From contig JBJDYV010000029.1 in assembly GCA_051867655.1 (NCBI GenBank), positions 1 through 51,641 of the forward strand: a stretch of 51,641 nt of DNA, written 5' to 3'. The first letter of the stretch is position 1, and the number at the start of each line of letters is the position of its first letter. The notes beneath the pieces are model-generated. The model saw only the letters and a list, made by a program, of their open reading frames with translations. It searched no databases and had not been told where the DNA came from. The stretch comes from JAJPXI01 sp051867655 (GTDB lineage Bacteria > Bacillota > Clostridia > Oscillospirales > Oscillospiraceae). The translations under genes and the position numbers were made by a program. Shown here piece by piece: positions 32,480 through 40,325 of this stretch.

Positions 32480-33340
32480 TCAGCTCTTCAGGTCGCTGAC
32501 CGGATAGGTGGCCAGCAGATCGTCGATGGGCACCTCCAGCAAATCGGAGATCTTCTGATACACCGTTACCGGGCACTTGTGCCCGCCCGTCTCGTAGCGG
32601 CACAGATGCTGCGGCAGGATACCCAGCTGTCCCGCCAGATCCTCCTGGGTGATTCCCTTGCTGCGGCGGTGGTAGGCGATGCCGCAGATCTCGGTCACCC
32701 GGTCCTTCATGGTACAGATGTACTGACACGGGATGATCCGTGCGCCGTTGACCATGTCCTGAAACGGGATGACGTGGAGCTTCTGCTCCGGCTGGCCCCA
32801 GTTGGTGATGCGGTAAACATAGTACCGTTCACCTCGGGCCGTCAGCTTCTGCGCCACCTCGTGCTCGTGGGCGGTCAGGCGAAAGTTCTGCTCCTCCCCC
32901 TGCCGGGTGGTCTTGACCTCGATGTAGATGGGCTTTCCCTCATCGTCGAAGGAGAGAATGTCGTAGCCGGGAGAGCTGCTGCGCAGCTTGTAATAGGGGA
33001 TGACCATCCGGTCAAGCGTGTGGAAACGCTGACGCAGTCGCTCCTGCTCCCGGCGGAAAACCTCCTCTTCTCCCTCCCGGCCAACGCGGGTGGTCTCCTC
33101 CAGATACTCGGCATGGTCATGGGTCTCGAAGAAGGACGCCGGAACACCGGTGTAGTCATTGCGGATCAGGGCGTCCACAGAGAGGCCCAGCACAGCGGCC
33201 AGGCGCTCATATTTCATGATCTTGCCATAAGGTTCCCGGCTTTCGATCTCAGACAGATCCGCCTGGGTGATGTTGGCCTGCCGGGCCAGTTCCTGCTGGG
33301 TCATGCCCAGATAGTCGCGCAAAACAGTGATAACATGCAT
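32480..33340 (-). CDS. HTH-DUF3883-HTH fusion protein
   Basis: A 286-residue protein from ATG 33340 behind GGAGG. Residues 3-58 form an XRE-type HTH (LGMTQQELARQANITQADLSEIES). Residues about 85-195 match the DUF3883 (NO VEIN C-terminal) fold, with RVGREGEEEVF, Asp127 in GYDILSF and Glu141-x-Lys143 in IEVKTT, then YYVYRITN. Residues 205-280 hold a second XRE HTH (GITQEDLAGQLGILPQHLCRYETG). DUF3883 is nuclease-like and common in restriction and defence proteins. Two HTHs around such a domain is unusual. It may be a DNA-targeted effector or a self-regulating repressor. Confidence 0.85.
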   Translation of the reverse strand: MHVITVLRDYLGMTQQELARQANITQADLSEIESREPYGKIMKYERLAAVLGLSVDALIRNDYTGVPASFFETHDHAEYLEETTRVGREGEEEVFRREQERLRQRFHTLDRMVIPYYKLRSSSPGYDILSFDDEGKPIYIEVKTTRQGEEQNFRLTAHEHEVAQKLTARGERYYVYRITNWGQPEQKLHVIPFQDMVNGARIIPCQYICTMKDRVTEICGIAYHRRSKGITQEDLAGQLGILPQHLCRYETGGHKCPVTVYQKISDLLEVPIDDLLATYPVSDLKS

Positions 33341-33362
33341 CGTAATCAACCTCCAATCTCAC

Positions 33363-33812
33363 TCAGGACGGCGGGAGCGGCATGTTCCCGTACATATGGA
33401 GAAAAGACCCGACGGTCATATTCTCTTCCTCGGCCAGCCGCTTCACATACTTCGGGGCGGGACTACTCTTCCCGCACTGGACGCTGACGGTCTGGGGCGA
33501 CACGTTCAGGATGACAGCCATGCCCTGAACGGTCAGCTCCCAGTAAGCCATATAATTCTCCAGGATGTTGCGCGGCGTCCGGCGGCGGGGGCGCTGCCGG
33601 ATGCCCGGCGTCTCCCGGATACGCAGGCCCTCCGAGAGGGAGATGCCCAGGGCGGAGGACAGGGCCAGCAGGCGGCTCAGGGTGATGTTCTCCACATTGC
33701 CCTCCTCGCAGCAGCGGATGATATAGGCGGACACGCCGCTCAAACCAGACACCTGCTGCATGGTCAGGCCGCGGCTGAGCCGCTGATGGCGAAAGCCGTT
33801 GACGGTGCTCAT
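33363..33812 (-). CDS. Double-HTH regulator
   Basis: A 149-residue protein with an XRE HTH at about residues 8-62 (LTMQQVSGLSGVSAYIIRCCEEGNVENIT) and a second HTH-like region at about 85-140 (YWELTVQGMAVILNVSPQTVSVQCG). It overlaps the upstream small XRE gene by 4 bases and lies 22 bases before the DUF3883 fusion gene. A close copy without the N-terminus lies inverted at 34627-35049. Confidence 0.75.
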   Translation of the reverse strand: MSTVNGFRHQRLSRGLTMQQVSGLSGVSAYIIRCCEEGNVENITLSRLLALSSALGISLSEGLRIRETPGIRQRPRRRTPRNILENYMAYWELTVQGMAVILNVSPQTVSVQCGKSSPAPKYVKRLAEEENMTVGSFLHMYGNMPLPPS

Positions 33813-34027
33813 TCCTCCTCCACCTCCCCGTACAGCATCTCATCCATGGTGGCATCAAAGTAGAGGGCCACGGCCAGATATTTCTTGTAGGACATATGCA
33901 AGTCGCCGTGTTCGATGCGCTGGATGTCCCGGAGGGTCAGGCCGGTCTCTTTCGCCAGCTGCTCCTGGGTCAGGTGGGCCTGGGTGCGCTTCGCGCGCAC
34001 CCATTTGTCAGAGGTAGGTTGTCTCAT
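33809..34027 (-). CDS. Small XRE-family HTH protein
   Basis: A 72-residue protein from ATG 34027 behind AAGGAG. The HTH covers almost all of it (AHLTQEQLAKETGLTLRDIQRIEHGD). It is the first gene of a three-gene minus-strand unit with the two regulators downstream. The SD lies next to a CTTTTCAAA/TTTGAAAAG hairpin (34041-34062), behind a terminator-like leader. Confidence 0.8.
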   Translation of the reverse strand: MRQPTSDKWVRAKRTQAHLTQEQLAKETGLTLRDIQRIEHGDLHMSYKKYLAVALYFDATMDEMLYGEVEEE

Positions 34028-34057
34028 GGTACGTTTTCTCCTTTTCAAAATGATTTG

Positions 34058-34097
34058 AAAAGCAAAAACACCGTGCAGGGTGATACCCTACACGGTG
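34058..34097 (-). terminator. Terminator/attenuator in the leader of the HTH operon
   Basis: On the minus strand CACCGTGTAGGGT pairs with ACCCTGCACGGTG (13 bp, one G-U) and TTTTTGCTTTT follows. It stands between a consensus promoter at 34309-34337 and the first HTH gene, so it either ends a small RNA or attenuates the operon. Confidence 0.75.
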
Positions 34098-34302
34098 CAC
34101 GAAAAAACGTACGGAAACAGACGGTACAAACAGAGCCGGAACAGGAAGAAGAATACGGCCGAAATGCTTGCCAAAAGGACGCAAATCGGGTATACTAAGA
34201 TTCCACGGTGCGGATGTATGTCCGTTGTGTAGGTGGTCCAATCACCTGCGCAGGTGCGGAGGAGTTGGCGCTCCTCTGCACTGCCGTGTTATTTACTTTT
34301 CT
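34060..34302 (-). ncRNA. Structured leader or small RNA upstream of the HTH operon
   Basis: Transcription from the promoter at 34309-34337 would give an RNA of about 240 nt before the terminator. It contains a long hairpin (34251-34264 with 34271-34283, loop CGCCAA), a self-complementary ACCTGCGCAGGT that overlaps it, and AGGTG/CACCT (34231-34247). These pairings are mutually exclusive in part. The arrangement of promoter, switching hairpins, terminator and regulatory gene is that of a transcription attenuator. I do not recognise a known riboswitch class. Confidence 0.5.
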
Positions 34303-34308
34303 ATGGGT

Positions 34309-34337
34309 ATTATACCATGGAACGGAGCTTCAGTCAA
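34309..34337 (-). promoter_or_regulatory. Consensus promoter of the HTH operon leader
   Basis: On the minus strand TTGACT (34332-34337), 17 bases, TATAAT (34309-34314), with TGG before the -10. Confidence 0.85.
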
Positions 34338-34350
34338 TCAAAAAGGTTTT

Positions 34351-34389
34351 AAAAAGCAGTTAGTTTTTATAAAAACTAACTGCTTTTTT
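34351..34389. terminator. Bidirectional terminator
   Basis: AAAAAGCAGTTAGTTTTT (34351-34368) pairs with AAAAACTAACTGC plus T-run (34371-34389). It insulates the HTH leader promoter from the region to its right. From 34390 to 34626 I see only AT-rich sequence and an unassigned minus-strand fragment ending in VMYIVDRNTGEAIPVYLLLK (34440-34550). Confidence 0.8.
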
Positions 34390-34626
34390 GTTCAAAAGTT
34401 GAAATAACGTTAAATCCATGGCGGGCCGTATTTTAAAAATTACATCTCCGGATTGAATTTCAGCAACAAATATACTGGGATAGCCTCGCCAGTATTCCGG
34501 TCCACGATGTACATCACCCTTGAATGCTGACCGCAATTTGACCACAAATGGATCTGGAAACCTGTGTAGTAGAGATAATACCGGAAAATATAGAGGTCAA
34601 AGCTATCCCTGATCCACCACGCCCGG

Positions 34627-35049
34627 CGGCTCAGCCGCGGTCTGACCATGCAGCAGCTGGCCGAAGAAAGCGGCGTGTCCGCCTATATCATCCGCTGCTG
34701 CGAGGAGGGCAATGTGGAGAACATCACCCTGAGCCGCCTGCTGGCCCTGTCCTCCGCCCTGGGCATCTCCCTCTCGGAGGGCCTGCGTGTCCGGGAGGCT
34801 CCCGGCATTCGCCGCCGTCCCCGCCGCCGGGAGCCGCGCAATATTCTGGAGAATTATATGGCTTACTGGGAGCTGACCATCCAGGGCATGGCTGTCATCC
34901 TGGATGTGTCGCCCCAGACCGTCAGCGTCCAGTGCGGGAAGAAGGATCCAGCGCTGAAGTATGTCAGGCGGCTGGCGGAGGAGGAAGGCCTCCCTGTGAG
35001 TACCTTTCTGAAACTGTACGGAAATGAGATCTGGACGCCCGCCGGTTAA
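34627..35049 (+). pseudogene. 5'-truncated copy of the double-HTH regulator
   Basis: From codon RLSRGLTMQQ onward this frame is a close copy of the 33363-33812 protein and covers both HTH regions. The N-terminal residues before that point are replaced by unrelated sequence. The first ATG (34648) has no ribosome site and lies inside the HTH. It is probably a non-functional duplicate, though a shortened protein is possible. It is inverted relative to its partner and lies 38 bases upstream of the GHKL gene. Confidence 0.65.
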
Positions 35050-35087
35050 GCGCGCGGCGTTGATAGAATAGATAGGAGCGTATTAAA

Positions 35088-36566
35088 ATGTCGAAACTCG
35101 GAACTTTTGCGATTCAGAATATGCCGCTGGCCCGGAACATCTGGAAGGAGATCGGGAGCAGCTTTGATAACGTGGCCCAGGCGCTGGATGAGTTCGTGGA
35201 CAACTCCCTGTCCAACCTGCGCTGCCATAAGGACGACCCCACCCTGGCGCGCACGATCCGGATCACGGTCCGGAAACTGGCGGATCACGTGGATGTCACG
35301 GTGGAAGACGGCGGCACCGGGATCAAAAATATGAACAACGCGCTGACCCTGGCGGGGCTGGACGCGCAGGAAAGCCCGCTGAACGAGCATGGCTACGGGC
35401 TGAAGCACGCCCTGGCGTACATCGAAGGAAACGGAAGCGACTGGGAGATCTGCACCCGGGACGAACAGGATCGGCTTCAGGACCGGTACCGCAGCGTCAA
35501 GCCGCCGTACGCGTTCGGGGACGGAGCCATGCAGGGAAGCTATGAAAGCGGCTGGGTCGGAACGCTGGGCGCCACCGGAACGGTGATCCGCTTCCGCTGT
35601 TCCATGGATGTGTTTGGAACGCTGGTGCCTGACCGGACGAGGGAAACCTCCTTTGAGGAATTGATGGACATTCTGGAGGAGCACCTGAGCTTTACATACG
35701 CGAATATTCTGGAGAGCGGCGAGGTCAGGATCGAGTTGGTCGAGTATACGGGGGATCAAAGCAAGACCCGGCAGGTGCAGGCGCTCGTCCCGCATTGGAA
35801 GGACGGCACGGTGGTGGAGGTCCCGCCGCAGACGCTCGATCTGGGCGGCGGAGCGCTGGAGATCCGCTGCCACTACGGGGAGATCCTTCCCGGCAGGGAG
35901 CGCGGATACTATTCCGGAAACATGGCGACCAGCGGCGTGGAGATCCGCATCAACGGCCGCATGGTGGACCGGGGCATGATGAAAGAGATCTGGGGAAAGA
36001 TGAACCACAACAAGTACAATGCGTTCCTGGTGCAGGTGAACCTGGAGACGGATCAGGCCAGCGCGATCCCGAGCACGAAGACGGCGAAGAACGGGTTCCG
36101 TCTGGAAAAGCCCATGCTCCGCAGGCTGTTTCAGTGGATCCGCAAGACGGTGGAACTGCCCGCCGGGTCGAAGCTGACGCGGGAACAGATGCTGATCCGC
36201 AAGCTGGCGGATCGCAAGAACGCGTCCGGCATGACCCGCGTGTCGCCGGAGGAGGGGGTCTTCCGCTCTCTTGGTCTGGACGTGCGGGTGGATCTGTTCA
36301 CCTGTCAGGGGGATTATGTGTGCATCTATGAGGGGAAGGTCGGGAAGTCGAGGAGCATCCACGTGTATCAGCTGCGCATGTATTGGGACGGCTGTGTGCA
36401 GGACGGGATCCCCGTGAATGAGGCGGTCCTGGTCGCGGGAACTCATACCCCGGATGTGGAGCGTATGGTGGAGTACGTCAACGGGCTGAAAGGGCCGGAC
36501 GGAAAGCCCTACCGGTTCCGCCTGACGACATGGGCGGAAGAGGGGATCAGCTGTGAGAACCTCTGA
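35088..36566 (+). CDS. MORC-like GHKL ATPase fused to a PD-(D/E)XK nuclease domain
   Basis: A 492-residue protein behind TAGGAGCG. The N-terminal ATPase has ALDEFVDNSLSN (Glu35, Asn39 for Mg-ATP), EDGGTGI (residues 73-79) and the lid HGYGLKHA (101-108). A transducer region follows with IPSTKTAKNGF (327-337), where Lys331 or Lys334 would contact phosphate as in MORC, MutL and gyrase. Residues 395-480 look like a PD-(D/E)XK nuclease: Asp402, Glu415-x-Lys417 and Gln428-x3-Tyr432. Prokaryotic MORC-type ATPases often accompany restriction and defence genes. A small XRE gene follows. Function inferred: ATP-gated DNA cleavage. Confidence 0.75.
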   Translation: MSKLGTFAIQNMPLARNIWKEIGSSFDNVAQALDEFVDNSLSNLRCHKDDPTLARTIRITVRKLADHVDVTVEDGGTGIKNMNNALTLAGLDAQESPLNEHGYGLKHALAYIEGNGSDWEICTRDEQDRLQDRYRSVKPPYAFGDGAMQGSYESGWVGTLGATGTVIRFRCSMDVFGTLVPDRTRETSFEELMDILEEHLSFTYANILESGEVRIELVEYTGDQSKTRQVQALVPHWKDGTVVEVPPQTLDLGGGALEIRCHYGEILPGRERGYYSGNMATSGVEIRINGRMVDRGMMKEIWGKMNHNKYNAFLVQVNLETDQASAIPSTKTAKNGFRLEKPMLRRLFQWIRKTVELPAGSKLTREQMLIRKLADRKNASGMTRVSPEEGVFRSLGLDVRVDLFTCQGDYVCIYEGKVGKSRSIHVYQLRMYWDGCVQDGIPVNEAVLVAGTHTPDVERMVEYVNGLKGPDGKPYRFRLTTWAEEGISCENL

Positions 36567-36579
36567 AGGAGGGACAGCA

Positions 36580-36921
36580 TTGGATTTCCGTTTGATCGGA
36601 CAGCAGATTCGGATGCTCCGGAAGGAGAGGGGACTGACTCAGGAAGCGCTGGCGGAACGGGCTGAATTGTCGGTGCCTTATCTGAGCCATGTGGAACGGG
36701 CCGTCAAGAAGGTCAGTCTGGAGTCGTTGGTCCGGATCGCGGAGGCGCTGGGTGTGACGGCAGACCGCCTCCTGACGGGCAATCAGCCGTCGGACAGGAG
36801 CGCCTTTCTTCTGGAGGTTCAGGAACTGATGCAGGACTGTACCCTCTGCGAGCGCCGAATCATCTGCGATGTGGCCGGCGCGGTGAAGCGAAGTCTGCAC
36901 AACAATGACTGGATTGGGTAA
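36580..36921 (+). CDS. XRE-family HTH regulator
   Basis: A 113-residue protein. I start at TTG 36580 because GAAGGAGGG lies just before it; the GTG at 36553 would place that site inside the gene. The N-terminal HTH reads LRKERGLTQEALAERAELSVPYLSHVERAVKKVS. The C-terminal 45 residues have no clear domain. It begins 13 bases after the GHKL-nuclease gene and is probably its repressor. Confidence 0.8.
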   Translation: MDFRLIGQQIRMLRKERGLTQEALAERAELSVPYLSHVERAVKKVSLESLVRIAEALGVTADRLLTGNQPSDRSAFLLEVQELMQDCTLCERRIICDVAGAVKRSLHNNDWIG

Positions 36922-37005
36922 AAAGTTGCTGTTTTGATACACATTTCTTTTTTTGAATGCGTCATTCAGCCGTTGCGTAAAGATTCTCTGCAAATGAGCC
37001 AAGGA

Positions 37006-37053
37006 AAACGCCGAGGATAGGTACCCAAAAGGGGAATCCTATCCTCGGCGTTT
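37006..37053. terminator. Bidirectional terminator
   Basis: AAACGCCGAGGATAGG (37006-37021) pairs perfectly with CCTATCCTCGGCGTTT (37038-37053), between the convergent XRE and SGNH-hydrolase genes. Confidence 0.8.
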
Positions 37054-37067
37054 GCCTTTGGTACGGA

Positions 37068-37757
37068 TTAATGACAAATCGCTTGCAGAACGGGAAGCAG
37101 ATGTTTCAGAACAGCCATATACCCATTAGGATGTATATGAATGCCCTCAACCGTGTAGTCTGCTTTCATATTGCCGTTTGCATCAACCAAAGCCTCGTTC
37201 AGATCCAAATACGCAGCGCCCATCTCATCTGCCAGATTACGAATTGCTTCATTTGCGTTGTAAATTTGCTGATTGGCCCGATTTTTAAATAATTCTTTTG
37301 CAAAGGGATCCTGCCTGAGGATAATTTCGTTGACAGGATAATACGCCAGCAGATAAAGCTTGCTATCTGGCAGGTGAGACTGAATGCAGCACAGAATGCG
37401 CTTATATCGTCCGATCAGGTCGCTCACCGTGTAATTGGCATCATTTAGGTCGTTGGTTCCGATGTTGATAAAGATGTGCTTAGGCTTTAAGTCATAGACA
37501 CATACATCCAAAACCTCTTCGAGTTCAGTGGTGGTAAAGCCGCTGACACCGCGATTATAAACGGTGAAAGGATGGTCTAGGTCCATCAGCAGTTCGTTGA
37601 TCGGAAACTGTTCCGTCAGGCTGGAACCGACAAACAGGATCTGACCGGGGATTACAAATTGGTTGAGCCGGCGATAGCGCTCCAACGTTTGCTGCTTCTG
37701 GCGGTTTATTTGCTCCATAAGCAAGGTGTGCTCTTGCAATTCAGGCTTGTTCTCCAT
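37068..37757 (-). CDS. SGNH/GDSL-family hydrolase
   Basis: A 229-residue esterase-like protein with the four family blocks. They are GSSLTEQF (Ser46, replacing GDS), NRGVSGFTT with the oxyanion Gly, FINIGTNDLND with Asn, and EGIHIHPNGY with Glu-x-x-His in place of Asp-x-x-His. There is no signal peptide, so it is cytoplasmic. The substrate is an ester, perhaps an acetylated sugar or lipid. It is isolated and AT-richer than the genes to its left. Confidence 0.85.
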   Translation of the reverse strand: MENKPELQEHTLLMEQINRQKQQTLERYRRLNQFVIPGQILFVGSSLTEQFPINELLMDLDHPFTVYNRGVSGFTTTELEEVLDVCVYDLKPKHIFINIGTNDLNDANYTVSDLIGRYKRILCCIQSHLPDSKLYLLAYYPVNEIILRQDPFAKELFKNRANQQIYNANEAIRNLADEMGAAYLDLNEALVDANGNMKADYTVEGIHIHPNGYMAVLKHLLPVLQAICH

Positions 37758-38080
37758 GATTAACTACCCTTCTTAAACTTTTATCCTGCAAATCCTGCTA
37801 CATGACGCAAGTAAAGAGACTATCAGGGCAAAAAAGTTCTTTGGTCATTGCTGCAAATTCTCTGGGCAGATCTTTGGGACAGTTGTGTGCCCCCGGGAAA
37901 TAGACCAAAGGATGATGTAGTTTTTCCGACAACTGATGGGCGACCGCTGCGTGGTGACAGTCTCTGCTTAGTTCTCCTAAGCCAACAAAAGAAGCGCACG
38001 CCGCAGCCTTTTTATAATCCGGCTGATAATTAAATACGCCGAACTCTTTTGAAAAAAGGTATCTCTGTTTCGCTCAAAGT
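37758..38080. other. Decayed stretch without a gene
   Basis: No credible complete frame. A plus-strand fragment around 37900-37990 reads DVVFPTTDGRPLRGDSL, faintly like the DNA-breaking-rejoining region of tyrosine recombinases, but too short to assign. Confidence 0.4.
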
Positions 38081-38218
38081 ATTAAGGGGTTTTTCGATAA
38101 TATCGACCACGAGTGGATGATAAAGTTTCTGGAGCATGACATAGCTGATAAGAACTTCATTCGCTATATCAAGAGATTTCTGATGCCTCTTTCCCCTTTG
38201 GATTTATTGGGTTTATAA
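38081..38218 (+). pseudogene. Group II intron reverse transcriptase/maturase fragment
   Basis: About 45 codons read IKGFFDNIDHEWMIKFLEHD, then IADKNFIRYIKRFL, the conserved RT block around F-F-D-N of LtrA-like maturases. Both the start and the rest of the protein are missing. It is a remnant of a group II intron or related retroelement. Confidence 0.75.
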
Positions 38219-38250
38219 GCGGGAACCTATTTAATATTAATCCCCTACTA

Positions 38251-38289
38251 ACGCCAATAGCCCTCTATGCAGGGGAAAGCTATTGGCGT
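38251..38289. terminator. Hairpin after the SGNH/RT remnant region
   Basis: ACGCCAATAGC (38251-38261) pairs with GCTATTGGCGT (38279-38289), with an inner CCCT/AGGG pairing. Possible terminator for transcription from either side. Confidence 0.5.
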
Positions 38290-38353
38290 GTTCAAGGATG
38301 CGCCGAGAGAAGAGGTCAGGCAAAAGCAGAATCGTCAAATTCTGCTTTAGGTA

Positions 38354-38788
38354 TTAATTATATACTTTCTCTAAAGTGATGATGCCCATATTTTTGGCTT
38401 CGTCCAACCCCACAGTAAACTCTGTAGTTTTGTAACCAGGCACCTCAATCTTGACGCTATAGGTCATTCCTTGGTGCAGATGTTGAAACTCAAACATGCC
38501 AAAATTATCTGTGGTGGTTTCCATTGCTTTAGGGCCATTAATTGTCTTCAAAGTGACCTTGGCGCCTTTCATCAAGTATTCTTTGTCTTCGTGAATTACC
38601 ACCTTGCCGACAATGAAACCGCATGGCATATCACCGGCTGCGGCGTTCTGAAACGAATCCTGCTTCATTTCATCGGGGCGGTCTTCGATGAAGTCCCTAA
38701 TGTCACCCGCCGGGTTTGCTTTGGTGTTCTCAATCATGGCCAGGGGTGGCAGTTCATTTGAGGGAGCTGTCCCTCTGCGTCTTGTCAT
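38354..38788 (-). CDS. Carboxypeptidase-regulatory-like (CnaB-type) beta-sandwich protein
   Basis: A 144-residue protein. Residues 58-143 form a carboxypeptidase regulatory-like domain: GKVVIHEDKEYLMKGAKVTL, TTDNFGMFEFQHLHQGMTYSVKIEVPGYK. The N-terminus is polar with DMPCGF. No signal peptide is visible. In other anaerobes such domains end the iron-sulfur subunits of molybdenum oxidoreductases, so this may be a detached tail. It is also possible that it stands alone. Function unknown. Confidence 0.65.
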   Translation of the reverse strand: MTRRRGTAPSNELPPLAMIENTKANPAGDIRDFIEDRPDEMKQDSFQNAAAGDMPCGFIVGKVVIHEDKEYLMKGAKVTLKTINGPKAMETTTDNFGMFEFQHLHQGMTYSVKIEVPGYKTTEFTVGLDEAKNMGIITLEKVYN

Positions 38789-38867
38789 TCCTTGTCTCTC
38801 GCTTTCTGATCATGTGGCAGAAGTTGGAGCGTGTTCGTAATGTTACAAGGCTAGAAAAACTTGTGAA

Positions 38868-40094
38868 TTACACGACCAGGCCGATGGTCGCCACAAAGAT
38901 ACCGGCGATAATGGCAGAGGTAATAACGCCGGAGATGTTGGCGCCCATGGCAACGGGCAGGATCATGGCAAAGGGATTCTCATCCTGCGCAGCGTGCTGG
39001 GCCAGCTTGGCGGTGGTGGGCACGCAGGACACGCCGGCGATGCCGACGACGGGGTTGTAATCCTCACCCTTGCGCTTGTGCCACAGGTACATAATCCAGC
39101 CGCCGGCCAGACCACCGACCGCGGAGATCGCCAGAGCCAGGATGCCCAGGATCAGCAGGACGATAACGGTGGGGTTCAGGATGGTGGAAGCCTCACACAG
39201 GACGCCCAGCAACAGACCCAGGAAGAAGGTGGCGAAGTAGCTGATGCCGTTCTCCAGCAGCTCGGTGTAGCGGCTGATGCCGGCTTCCTTCACGGCCATG
39301 CCGATGAAGAAGGACAGGATCAGGGGCGCGGCCACGGGCAGCAGCAGGCACAGGATGAGGCACACCAGAACGATGAAGATGAACTTGGACTTCTGGGAGA
39401 CCTCGGGCATATCCACATACATATCGATGCCGCGGTACTTCTTGGGCACCATCAGCTTAATAATATAGGGATATCCGCCGTAGGTCAAAGACAAATACAG
39501 GTAGGCGATGATCGAGATCGGTACGAACAATTCGGGCGACAGCATCAGGGAGGTGAACAGCACCATGGGGCCGTCGGCTCCGCCGATGGTGGCGATGGAA
39601 GCGGCCTGCTCGGGGGACAGGCCGAAGGCCAGAACGCCCAGGACCAGGGTGACGAAGGTGCCCAGCTCAGCGAACAGGGCGACGATCATGGAGGACCAGG
39701 GCTTTGCCAGCAGGAAGCTGATCTCGCTGCGGGCGCCGATGCCCATAAAGACCAGGCAGGCGATCAGACCGTTGGAGAAGGTCAGGTTGTAGATGGGCTG
39801 CAGGAAGTTGACCTGCATGGCGTCGATCATGCCGACGGCGTCGGAGACCAGCGGATCGATGATGATGTTGGTGATCGCACCGTTCATGATCAGGTTGGCG
39901 CAGTTGATGGCGATCATACCGAAGCCCATGGGGACCATGATCAGAGGCTCCAGGGTGCCCTTAAAGCCCAGGTAGGCCAGCAGGAAGCCCAGAGCGATCA
40001 GGAACAGGCGGGCGATGGCGATCTTCGGGTCGTCCGCGAACTGCATGAAGAAGGTGCTGATGCCGGGAAACAGCTGTGTCAGAAAATCAGCCAT
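38868..40094 (-). CDS. Sodium-pumping decarboxylase beta subunit
   Basis: A 408-residue membrane protein of about 10-11 helices, from ATG 40094 behind AAGGG. MVPMGFGMIAINCAN, IGARSEISFLLAKPW, SIATIGGADGPMVLFTS and GIAGVSCVPTTAKLAQ are hallmarks of the OadB/GcdB/MmdB family. The subunit decarboxylates carboxybiotin and exports Na+. The tiny gamma gene overlaps its start by 8 bases. The carboxyltransferase and biotin-carrier subunits are not in this window. Codon use is GC-rich, unlike the cluster to the right. Confidence 0.93.
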   Translation of the reverse strand: MADFLTQLFPGISTFFMQFADDPKIAIARLFLIALGFLLAYLGFKGTLEPLIMVPMGFGMIAINCANLIMNGAITNIIIDPLVSDAVGMIDAMQVNFLQPIYNLTFSNGLIACLVFMGIGARSEISFLLAKPWSSMIVALFAELGTFVTLVLGVLAFGLSPEQAASIATIGGADGPMVLFTSLMLSPELFVPISIIAYLYLSLTYGGYPYIIKLMVPKKYRGIDMYVDMPEVSQKSKFIFIVLVCLILCLLLPVAAPLILSFFIGMAVKEAGISRYTELLENGISYFATFFLGLLLGVLCEASTILNPTVIVLLILGILALAISAVGGLAGGWIMYLWHKRKGEDYNPVVGIAGVSCVPTTAKLAQHAAQDENPFAMILPVAMGANISGVITSAIIAGIFVATIGLVV

Positions 40095-40221
40095 TGTCGT
40101 CACCCTTCTTCCTCTTGGACCGGTTCATCACATTGTTGGTGATCACGATGATGGCCACGACCAGCAGGGAAATGACGATCGTCAGGCCATATGCCATCAG
40201 CGCATAGGGGATGATTCCCAT
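40087..40221 (-). CDS. Very small OadG-like gamma subunit of the sodium pump
   Basis: A 44-residue protein from ATG 40221 behind AGAAGGAGAA. It is one transmembrane helix (MAYGLTIVISLLVVAIIVI, about 9-27) followed by a basic, charged tail (MNRSKRKKGDDNG). Gamma subunits anchor the soluble carboxyltransferase to the beta subunit and are usually 80-110 residues. This one keeps only the membrane anchor, like the 55-residue epsilon subunit of methylmalonyl-CoA decarboxylase. Overlap with the beta gene supports a joint function. Confidence 0.7.
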   Translation of the reverse strand: MGIIPYALMAYGLTIVISLLVVAIIVITNNVMNRSKRKKGDDNG

Positions 40222-40253
40222 TTTCCATTCTCCTTCTAAAGTTTCTATGAAGC

Positions 40254-40325
40254 GTGAAAGCCGCCGAAAGTACTGCTCCGGGCGGCTTTCACAATGACCC
40301 GGACTTTCCCGGCCTTTTGGCCGGG
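40254..40325 (-). repeat. Two hairpins upstream of the decarboxylase genes
   Basis: GTGAAAGCCGCC (40254-40265) pairs with GGCGGCTTTCAC (40281-40292), and CCCGGCC/GGCCGGG (40308-40325) forms a second stem. They precede the gamma gene on the minus strand and may be leader structure or an upstream terminator. Confidence 0.5.

Noticed and set aside
34440..34550. Separate small gene on the minus strand
   Set aside because: The fragment has no ribosome site or recognisable domain and lies in a rearranged junction.
37840..38035. Tyrosine recombinase remnant
   Set aside because: Only a short FPTTDGRPLRGDSL-like stretch matches; catalytic residues are not visible.
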